In this document: positions 1 to 6,193 of the stretch, in pieces
How positions within the stretch are numbered: position 1 is the first letter of the stretch
Layout of the letters: every line of letters starts with the position of its first letter
NCBI GenBank assembly: GCA_017428585.1
Contig: JAFRQN010000283.1
Coordinates: 1 to 10,833, forward strand
From: Bacteroidota bacterium
Lineage (GTDB): Bacteria; Bacteroidota; Ignavibacteria; Kapaibacteriales; UBA2268
Direction of reading: 5' to 3'
DNA length: 10,833 nucleotides
Notes under the pieces: model-generated
What the model was told of the DNA's origin: nothing
The model's database searches: none
The model's input: only the letters and a program-made list of their open reading frames with translations
Translations under genes and position numbers: made by a program

Positions 1-45
1 ATATAAATATATTTTTAAATTTTAATAACAAACATGGAGTACAAA

Positions 46-1515
46 ATGTCAAATCCATTAGCAAATTTAGAACCAAAAGAAGCGTTTTATTATTTTGGTG
101 AATTAACAAAATATCCACGTCCTTCCAAAAAAGAAGATAAAGCAGTAGCATTTGTTGAAGCGTGGGCAAAAGAAAATAATTTAGAATTAGAAAAAGATAA
201 AAGAGGAAATATAATAATAAGAAAACCTGCAACACCAGGTATGGAAAATAAACAATCTGTTTGTATTCAAGGTCATCTTGATATGGTCTGTGTTGCAAGT
301 GAAGGTGTTGATTATGATTTTGAAAATAAAGGTATAGAAGCATACGTTGATGGTGATTATGTTAAAGCAAAAAATACTTCTTTAGGAGCTGACGATGGTA
401 TAGCTATTGCTATGGGAATGGCTTTATTAGCTTCAAAAGATATTCCACATCCTGCTTTAGAATTGCTCTGTACTATGGATGAAGAAACAGGACTTACTGG
501 TGCAATTCAATTGTCAAATAATTTAATAAAATCAAGATTGCTTGTCAATATCGATTCTGAGGTAGAAGGAGTATTTACTATTGGTTGTGCTGGTGGTATT
601 AATACAGAAGCTCATTTTAAATATGAAGCAGCTCCAGTACCAGCAAATCATGCTGCATATAAAATCTCTGTAGGTGGATTAAAAGGTGGTCATTCTGGCA
701 TGGAAATTAATGATGGACGTGCTAATGCATTAAAATTACTTAATAGAATACTTTACAATGCTATAAAGAAATGCAATATTAAAGTATCTGATTTTAATGG
801 CGGTGCAAAGCATAATGCTATTCCAAGCAGTGCTTCTTCAGTTGTTTTAGTACCATGCGGTCAAGAAAAAGCTTTTGAAGAATTAGTTAAAGAAATGTCA
901 GAAACAGTAAAGAAAGAATTTATTACAAAAGAACCAGATGTAAAAATTGAAGCTGTAAAAACTGATATGCCAAAACGTATTATGGCTGAAGCTTTCCAAA
1001 ATAGATTAATTGCTTCTTTCTATACTGTAGCTCATGGTGTTCTTCGTATGAGTCCAGATGTAAAAGGCCTTGTTCAAAGTTCTACTAATTTTGCAATTGT
1101 AGAAACTCGTGAAGATGAAGTATTTGTTTTAACAAGTCAACGCAGTACTATTGATTCAGAAAAGATAAATATTGTAGATAAAGTTTGTGCAGCTTTCGAA
1201 TTAGCTGGTGCAACAACTAATAGCAACGATGGTTATCCAGCATGGGAGCCAAATGTTAATTCTAAGTTATTAGAATTAGGTAGAAAAGTATATAAAGAAA
1301 AATTTGGAAAAGAGCCTGTTATTGAAGTTATTCATGCAGGTTTAGAGTGTGGCTTAATTGGTGATAAGTATCATGGAATGGATATGATTTCAATAGGTCC
1401 AAATCTAAGCGATGTTCATTCTCCAGCAGAAAAATTACAAATATCTTCAACTAAACGTATTTGGGATTTCTTAGTAGAATTGTTAAAGAATATCCCTGAC
1501 ATTAATGTTATATAA
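46..1515 (+). CDS. pepD: Aminoacyl-histidine dipeptidase (cytosol non-specific dipeptidase, M20 family)
   Basis: Zinc-dependent cytosolic dipeptidase that cleaves Xaa-His and many other unblocked dipeptides, used in peptide turnover. Numbered from the ATG at 46 (489 aa; the E. coli enzyme is about 485), the metal and catalytic residues of the family are all visible: QGHLDMV with His77 and Asp79, GADDG with Asp116, DEETG with Glu146/Glu147, NIDSE with Asp170, and a C-terminal DVHSPAE with His458. A GGHSG motif begins the lid/dimerisation domain. There is no signal peptide. An in-frame ATG at 34 would add four residues (MEYK). I prefer 46 because MSNPLANLEP aligns with the usual PepD N-terminus and because GGAG at 36-39 lies six bases upstream, the only Shine-Dalgarno-like sequence before a start in the window. 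The gene appears monocistronic at its 3' end, as a strong terminator follows. The family assignment is very secure; the start is moderately so. Confidence 0.95.
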   Translation: MSNPLANLEPKEAFYYFGELTKYPRPSKKEDKAVAFVEAWAKENNLELEKDKRGNIIIRKPATPGMENKQSVCIQGHLDMVCVASEGVDYDFENKGIEAYVDGDYVKAKNTSLGADDGIAIAMGMALLASKDIPHPALELLCTMDEETGLTGAIQLSNNLIKSRLLVNIDSEVEGVFTIGCAGGINTEAHFKYEAAPVPANHAAYKISVGGLKGGHSGMEINDGRANALKLLNRILYNAIKKCNIKVSDFNGGAKHNAIPSSASSVVLVPCGQEKAFEELVKEMSETVKKEFITKEPDVKIEAVKTDMPKRIMAEAFQNRLIASFYTVAHGVLRMSPDVKGLVQSSTNFAIVETREDEVFVLTSQRSTIDSEKINIVDKVCAAFELAGATTNSNDGYPAWEPNVNSKLLELGRKVYKEKFGKEPVIEVIHAGLECGLIGDKYHGMDMISIGPNLSDVHSPAEKLQISSTKRIWDFLVELLKNIPDINVI

Positions 1516-1555
1516 TTATCCTTAACCACTTGCAAATCAATATGTTTAGTTGTTA

Positions 1556-1587
1556 AATTTTCCAGTGCTTTATAGCACTGGAAAATT
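1556..1587 (+). terminator. Rho-independent terminator after pepD
   Basis: A perfect inverted repeat with 14-bp arms (AATTTTCCAGTGCT at 1556-1569, AGCACTGGAAAATT at 1574-1587) around the four-base loop TTAT. The core is G+C-containing in an otherwise nearly pure A+T spacer and is followed by a T-rich tract (TTATTTATATAATTATTTT). It begins 41 bases after the pepD stop and ends 32 bases before the next start. The A-run before and T-run after the core would let it act in both directions, but no convergent gene is present. Confidence 0.85.
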
Positions 1588-1619
1588 ATTTATATAATTA
1601 TTTTATTTATTATTTTACA

Positions 1620-2492
1620 ATGTCATTAAAAAAACAGATAGAAAATTATTTTGAATCAATACAGGATTTGTCAGGGAATATTATTTATTTTGATGAAATG
1701 CCTGAGAAAAAACTGAAAAAAAATGATGTTACTGTTGTTAATACTAGAACTGAACAAAAAGTAATAAACAATCTTGCTGATAATGTTTCAAAAAATATTT
1801 GTTCTAATATAAATTTAAATGATGTAATAAATAATGATAAGATAAATAATAATGTTGATAAAGATATTAGTAACACTATGAATACAAAAGAAAATATGAA
1901 TAATAATATAAATATTGAACATGTAAAATCTTTACAAGAATTAAATGATTTAATTAAAGATTGTAAAAATTGTGATTTAGGAAAGGGTAGAATTAATTTA
2001 GTTTTTGGAAAAGGTAATCCTAAAGCAAAATTAATGATTATAGGCGAAGCACCTGGTCAAGATGAAGATTTAAAAGGCGAGCCTTTTGTTGGACGTGCGG
2101 GACAATTATTAACAAAAATATTAGCAGCGATTAATTTTTCAAGAGAAGAAGTTTATATTGCAAATATTTGTAAATGCAGACCTCCTGGAAATAGGAAACC
2201 AAATGGTGCAGAGGTCTTTGCTTGTGAAAGATATTTACAAAAACAAATAGAATTAATTTCTCCTAATTTTATTTTGTTACTTGGGCTGACTGCTGCTGAT
2301 ACTTTATTTAAAAAGACTCATAAGATGTCTGAGATACGTGGGAAAATATTATATTATAATGGTATAAAAACTTTAATTACTTATCATCCTTCAGCACTTT
2401 TACGTAATCCTAATTGGAAAAAAGATACTTGGGTTGATGTACAATTATTGCGTAAATTATATGATGAAGAGATGCTAAAACAACAACAATAA
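1620..2492 (+). CDS. Family 4 uracil-DNA glycosylase ([4Fe-4S]) with Asn-rich N-terminal extension
   Basis: Removes uracil from DNA, starting base excision repair of deaminated cytosine. The catalytic domain covers about residues 105-285. It shows the family 4 uracil-binding motif GEAPGQDED (142-150), the FVGRAG loop (156-161) and the HPSALLRNP motif (256-264). Four cysteines match the family's iron-sulfur ligand spacing: Cys115 and Cys118 (CKNC), Cys186 (KCRPPGNRKP) and Cys202; Cys184 is a nearby extra. The protein is 290 aa against about 200 for compact members. The excess is an N-terminal region: residues 1-26 look ordered (YFESIQ...IIYFDE), while about 60-100 is low-complexity Asn/Asp/Lys/Ile. 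The ATG at 1620 has no Shine-Dalgarno sequence. Internal ATGs at codons 87 and 93 could make shorter forms, but the ordered first 26 residues favour the long one. sufB starts 80 bases downstream, so an Fe-S enzyme precedes Fe-S assembly genes. Confidence 0.93.
   Translation: MSLKKQIENYFESIQDLSGNIIYFDEMPEKKLKKNDVTVVNTRTEQKVINNLADNVSKNICSNINLNDVINNDKINNNVDKDISNTMNTKENMNNNINIEHVKSLQELNDLIKDCKNCDLGKGRINLVFGKGNPKAKLMIIGEAPGQDEDLKGEPFVGRAGQLLTKILAAINFSREEVYIANICKCRPPGNRKPNGAEVFACERYLQKQIELISPNFILLLGLTAADTLFKKTHKMSEIRGKILYYNGIKTLITYHPSALLRNPNWKKDTWVDVQLLRKLYDEEMLKQQQ
1803..1919 (+). repeat. Low-complexity AAT/GAT/AAA-rich coding tract
   Basis: Residues about 62-100 of the uracil-DNA glycosylase are almost wholly Asn, Asp, Lys, Ile, Val and Met, encoded by irregular runs of AAT, GAT, AAA and ATA codons (for example NNDKINNN and ENMNNNINIE). 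It is not an exact tandem repeat. It most likely encodes a disordered linker between the short N-terminal segment and the catalytic domain. Confidence 0.6.
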
Positions 2493-2572
2493 ATAATTAT
2501 AAATTTTTGATTATTTATTTATAAACTAAATTATAAACTTTATATTTATAACTGTATTTTGGTAATTATACT

Positions 2573-4084
2573 ATGTCTAACGATGTAAAAACTGATAATA
2601 AATCAACGGAACAGATCAAAAATATAATTGATGATAATAGAGAATATAAATATGGATTCGTGTCTGATATAGAGCAGGAATTTGCTCCTAAGGGATTAAA
2701 CGAAGATATTATAAGATTTATATCAGCAAAGAAAAACGAGCCAGAATTTATGCTTAAATGGCGGTTAAAAGCTTATAAAAAATGGTTAACTATGCGTGAA
2801 CCTAAATGGGCACGTGTACAATATCCGCCTATTAATTATCAAGATATATATTATTATGCAGCTCCAAAAGATTTTAATAAAAAAGGGAGCAATGTAAGTG
2901 GAAAAATAGAAGATACTTATAGCAAATTAGGCGTATCCATAAAAGAAGAGAATGATACTCAAATAAATGATCATTGCTGTGGAACAAATTGTGAGCCTTC
3001 AGCTTCATGTGTTGCTGTTGATGCAGTTTTTGATAGTGTATCTGTAGCTACTACATTTAAGAAGTCTTTAGAAAAAGTTGGCATTATTTTCTGTTCATTT
3101 AGTGAAGCAGTAATCAAATATCCAGAATTAATAGAAAAATATTTAGGTTCTGTGGTTCCTTATAATGATAATTTCTTTGCTGCGTTAAATTCTGCTGTTT
3201 TTAGTGACGGTTCTTTTATATATATACCAAAGGGTGTTAAAGCACCTATGGAATTATCAACTTATTTCCGTATTAATGCTGCTTCTACTGGACAGTTTGA
3301 ACGTACTTTAATAATTGCTGATGAGGGTAGTTACGTTAGTTATTTAGAAGGATGTACTGCTCCAATGAGAGATGAAAATCAATTACATGCAGCGGTAGTA
3401 GAACTTTATGCTCATAAAAATGCAGAAATAAAATATTCTACAGTTCAAAATTGGTATCCAGGAGATAGTCAAGGCCGCGGCGGTATATATAATTTTGTTA
3501 CTAAGCGTGGGTTGTGTGCAGAAGAAAATTCAAAAATATCTTGGACGCAGGTTGAATCTGGTTCTGCTATTACATGGAAATATCCATCATGTATATTAAA
3601 GGGAAATAATTCTAGTGGAGAATTCTATTCTGTTGCAATAACAAATAATTATCAACAAGCAGATACTGGAACAAAATTCTATCATTTGGGTAACAATACT
3701 CGAAGTAGGATTATTTCAAAAGGCATAAGTGCAGGAAAAAGTACTAATACTTTCAGATCTATTGTTGCACAAGCAAAAACAGCAAAAAATGCACGAAATT
3801 TTTCTCAATGTGATTCTCTATTAATTGGATCTCAGTGTGCTGCTCATACATTTCCAACTATTAAGGTTAATAATGTTAGTTCTGTAGTAGAGCATGAAGC
3901 AACAACATCAAAAGTATCTGATGATGTAATATTTTATTTAAATCAAAGAGGTATTTCTTCAGAAGATGCTATTTCTTTAATTATACATGGTTATGCAAAA
4001 GAAGTTTTACAAAATTTACCTATGGAATTTGCTGTAGAAGCTAAGAGATTATTATCTATTAGTTTGGAAGGATCTGTAGGTTAA
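2573..4084 (+). CDS. sufB: Fe-S cluster assembly scaffold protein SufB
   Basis: Core scaffold of the SUF system: with SufC (and usually SufD) it receives sulfur and iron and builds the nascent cluster in the cytosol. It is 503 aa. An N-terminal helical region (KYGFVSDIE, GLNEDIIRFISAKKNEPEFML, WLTMREPKW) leads to the beta-helix core. The residues matching E. coli Cys254, Cys405 and Glu434 are present as Cys261 (YLEGCTAP), Cys413 (SQCDSLLIG) and Glu442 (VEHEATTSK). The ending, MEFAVEAKRLLSISLEGSVG, is the one I recall from Bacteroidota SufB. Odd feature: between KLG (118-120) and AVDAVFDSVSV (148-158) there are about 15 more residues than I recall in relatives, holding Cys135, Cys136, Cys140 and Cys146. 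The frame is continuous, so this is not a frameshift scar. No Shine-Dalgarno sequence. sufC follows after 32 bases, almost certainly co-transcribed. Confidence 0.97.
   Translation: MSNDVKTDNKSTEQIKNIIDDNREYKYGFVSDIEQEFAPKGLNEDIIRFISAKKNEPEFMLKWRLKAYKKWLTMREPKWARVQYPPINYQDIYYYAAPKDFNKKGSNVSGKIEDTYSKLGVSIKEENDTQINDHCCGTNCEPSASCVAVDAVFDSVSVATTFKKSLEKVGIIFCSFSEAVIKYPELIEKYLGSVVPYNDNFFAALNSAVFSDGSFIYIPKGVKAPMELSTYFRINAASTGQFERTLIIADEGSYVSYLEGCTAPMRDENQLHAAVVELYAHKNAEIKYSTVQNWYPGDSQGRGGIYNFVTKRGLCAEENSKISWTQVESGSAITWKYPSCILKGNNSSGEFYSVAITNNYQQADTGTKFYHLGNNTRSRIISKGISAGKSTNTFRSIVAQAKTAKNARNFSQCDSLLIGSQCAAHTFPTIKVNNVSSVVEHEATTSKVSDDVIFYLNQRGISSEDAISLIIHGYAKEVLQNLPMEFAVEAKRLLSISLEGSVG
2951..3010 (+). 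other. Cysteine-rich insertion in SufB (CC-x3-C-x5-C)
   Basis: Residues 127-146 of SufB. The four cysteines (135, 136, 140, 146; codons within 2975-3010) sit where SufB proteins I know have a short loop, such as EEQ-x-LxG, before VAVDAVFDSVSV. Spacing and density suggest possible metal or cluster binding, or disulfide/persulfide chemistry. That role is inference; the cysteines and the open frame are directly visible. Confidence 0.6.
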
Positions 4085-4116
4085 TAATAAAAATATATAT
4101 ATTTTAATTTATTTTA

Positions 4117-4887
4117 ATGCAATTAAGTGATATGAAAAAAAATATTCTAACAATAAAGAATTTAAAAGCTAAGATTAATGATACTGAAATTTTACATGGT
4201 GTTGATTTAGAAATTAATGCTGGAGAAATTCATGCAATAATGGGACCAAATGGTTCTGGTAAAAGTACTTTGGCTTCTGTTCTTGCAGGAAAACCAGGAT
4301 ATGAAGTTACAGAAGGTTCAGTTACATTTTGTGGGCGAAATTTGTTAGAAATGCCAGTAGATGAAAGAGCTAAAGCTGGATTATTTCTTGCTTTTCAATA
4401 TCCAATGGAAATTCCAGGAGTATCTAATCTTAATTTTATAAAAACTGCATTAAATGAAGTCCGCAATTATCGTAAACTTACACCTTTAGATGCTTTTGAG
4501 TTTAGAGAGTATATAAAAGAAAAAGCAAAAATTCTTAAAATAGAACAAAAATTCCTGGAACGTGCTGTTAATGATGGATTTTCAGGCGGAGAGAAGAAAC
4601 GTAACGAGATATTCCAAATGGCAGTATTAGAACCAACTCTTGCTATTTTGGATGAGACTGATTCTGGATTGGATATTGATGCTTTGCGTATAGTATCAGA
4701 AGGAGTTAATAAAATAAAAACAGAGGATAATGCTTATATAGTAATTACACATTATCAAAGATTATTGCAATATATTGTACCTGATTTTGTTCATATATTA
4801 TATAAAGGACAAATAATTCAATCTGGCGATAAAACACTTGCACTTAAATTAGAAGAAAAAGGATATGAAGCTGTTGGAATAATATAG
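4117..4887 (+). CDS. sufC: Fe-S cluster assembly ATPase SufC
   Basis: Soluble ABC-type ATPase that binds SufB/SufD and drives the conformational change needed to build the cluster. It is 256 aa and all nucleotide-site motifs are intact: Walker A GPNGSGKST (43-51), Q-loop Gln94 in AFQYP, the SufC-type signature FSGGEKKRNEI (155-165), Walker B with Glu180 in LAILDETD, D-loop SGLD (183-186) and switch His212. There is no transmembrane segment. The ATG at 4117 lies 32 bases after the sufB stop; a second in-frame ATG at 4132 would give MKKNILTIKNL, closer to the usual SufC N-terminus, and neither has a ribosome binding site, so the start is uncertain by five codons. sufD and sufS, the usual next genes, are absent; anmK follows after 68 bases. 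Confidence 0.97.
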   Translation: MQLSDMKKNILTIKNLKAKINDTEILHGVDLEINAGEIHAIMGPNGSGKSTLASVLAGKPGYEVTEGSVTFCGRNLLEMPVDERAKAGLFLAFQYPMEIPGVSNLNFIKTALNEVRNYRKLTPLDAFEFREYIKEKAKILKIEQKFLERAVNDGFSGGEKKRNEIFQMAVLEPTLAILDETDSGLDIDALRIVSEGVNKIKTEDNAYIVITHYQRLLQYIVPDFVHILYKGQIIQSGDKTLALKLEEKGYEAVGII

Positions 4888-4955
4888 TATTACGTATATT
4901 ATAATATAAATATTATTCTAAAAATAATATAACTATATAATTATTAATTGAATAT

Positions 4956-6110
4956 ATGAAATTAGAACGTGTAATTATTGGAATTATGACTGGTACATCT
5001 GTAGATAATATAGATGTTGCAGCTGTTAAAATTCAATTAAATGATAATAACGAGTACACATTTAATTTATTAGCATCTAATACATATTCTTTTAATAATG
5101 GTATAGATTCAGAAATAAAAAAAGCAATGTTAAACACTGCTAATACAAGTGATATATCACGGCTTAATTATGCAATATCTATAATGTTTGCTGATATAAT
5201 AAAAGATTTTATATCAAAAAATAATCTTAATTGTAATACAATAAATGCGGTTGCTATACATGGACAAACTGTTTGGCATAATCCATCAGTTGATAATTGT
5301 AATATTGCTTCAACTTTGCAGTTAGCTAATGGTTCAGTGCTTTCAGCACTGCTAAACAAAACTGTTATATCAGATTTTAGAGCAGCAGATGTTGCTTTAG
5401 GCGGTCAAGGCGCACCATTAGTTCCTATATTTGATTATTACTTTCTTAAAAGCAATAATAATAATGTAATTGCGTTAAATATAGGAGGAATGGCAAATAT
5501 AACATATATTCCTCAGGGAGGTGGGATTGATAATGTTATTGCATTTGATACAGGTTGTGGTAATGTATTATTAGATGAATACACACGTAAATATTATAAT
5601 AAGCCTTTTGACAAAAATGGAGAAATTGCAAGAACAGGACAAATAAATTATAATCTATTGAATGAATTATTAAATTTAGATTACTTTAAACAATCTTATC
5701 CTAAATCATGTGGTAGAGAATTGTTTAATTTAAGTCTTGTTGAGAACAGTATATATAAATTAAAATTAACAAATAATATTTTATATTCTGATGTTTTACG
5801 TACTTTAACTGAACTTACTGCTATAACAATTACAAATTCAATAAAAATTTGTTGTAAATCTGCAGATGTAATAGTTAAAGGTGGTGGAATAAAAAATAAT
5901 TTGTTAATGGATTTAATAAAAGACAAATTAAATAGACAGTTTAATATTATAGACTCAGATAATTTTGGTATTTCAAGTACTTATTATGAAGCGATAGCAT
6001 TTGCTTTTCTTGGATTTTTATCTTTAGGAAGTATTCCTGGAAATATTCCAAGTGTAACAGGTGCCAAAAAGAGAGTAGTACTTGGTACAATTTCAAGAAA
6101 TATATCTTAG
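4956..6110 (+). CDS. anmK: Anhydro-N-acetylmuramic acid kinase
   Basis: ATP-dependent kinase that opens the 1,6-anhydro ring of anhydro-MurNAc and phosphorylates it to MurNAc-6-phosphate, returning murein sugars to metabolism; the MurQ etherase normally acts next. At 384 aa it has family length. Motifs in order: the phosphate-binding loop GIMTGTSVDNID (9-20), IHGQTVWHNP (101-110), SDFRAADVALGGQGAPLVP (139-157), NIGGMANIT (175-183), AFDTGCGN (196-203, probably with the catalytic Asp198), GRELFN (253-258), TELTAITI (285-292), KGGGIKN (308-314) and the C-terminal EAIAFAFLG and PGNIPSVTGA. Some consensus positions differ: Asn18 for the usual Gly, Cys201 for Pro in FDTGPGN and Cys252 for Thr in KSTGRE. 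The frame is intact and activity is likely. No Shine-Dalgarno sequence. ugd begins 83 bases downstream in an A+T-only spacer. Confidence 0.95.
   Translation: MKLERVIIGIMTGTSVDNIDVAAVKIQLNDNNEYTFNLLASNTYSFNNGIDSEIKKAMLNTANTSDISRLNYAISIMFADIIKDFISKNNLNCNTINAVAIHGQTVWHNPSVDNCNIASTLQLANGSVLSALLNKTVISDFRAADVALGGQGAPLVPIFDYYFLKSNNNNVIALNIGGMANITYIPQGGGIDNVIAFDTGCGNVLLDEYTRKYYNKPFDKNGEIARTGQINYNLLNELLNLDYFKQSYPKSCGRELFNLSLVENSIYKLKLTNNILYSDVLRTLTELTAITITNSIKICCKSADVIVKGGGIKNNLLMDLIKDKLNRQFNIIDSDNFGISSTYYEAIAFAFLGFLSLGSIPGNIPSVTGAKKRVVLGTISRNIS
5335..5351 (+). repeat. Short perfect inverted repeat inside anmK
   Basis: CAGTGCT (5335-5341), loop TTC, AGCACTG (5345-5351), within codons for Gly-Ser-Val-Leu-Ser-Ala-Leu. 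The seven-base arms are identical to the core of the pepD terminator stem (1563-1569 and 1574-1580). No T-tract follows, so it is not a terminator. It may be chance. Confidence 0.45.
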
Positions 6111-6193
6111 TACATAATAATAAAAAGAAATTAAAGAATAAATAATAGTATTTATATAAATTTTATAATGTAATAATTAATAATAACAAGAAT

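Noticed and set aside
1516..1619. Small RNA, riboswitch or tRNA in the intergenic spacers
   Set aside because: All spacers are under 190 bases, almost pure A/T apart from the terminators, and show no tRNA or riboswitch-like conserved core.
2491..2516. Hairpin AAATAAT/ATTATTT between the glycosylase gene and sufB as a terminator
   Set aside because: Only seven A-T pairs with a 12-base loop and no clean T-tract; expected by chance in this composition.
2507..2537. TTGATT and TATAAA before sufB as a promoter
   Set aside because: The spacer is 19 bases and both boxes are near-random in this A+T-rich DNA; nothing sets them apart from many similar matches.
2521..2539. Direct repeat ATAAACT (2521-2527, 2533-2539) upstream of sufB as an operator
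   Set aside because: Two seven-base A+T-rich copies are expected by chance, and no symmetric or IscR-like site is visible.
2951..3010. SufB cysteine insertion as a frameshift or sequencing error
   Set aside because: The reading frame before and after is the same and matches SufB on both sides, so compensating errors would be needed.
4910..4930. Hairpin ATATTATT/AATAATAT between sufC and anmK as a terminator
   Set aside because: Eight A-T pairs, no G-C pair and no T-run after it; too weak to call.
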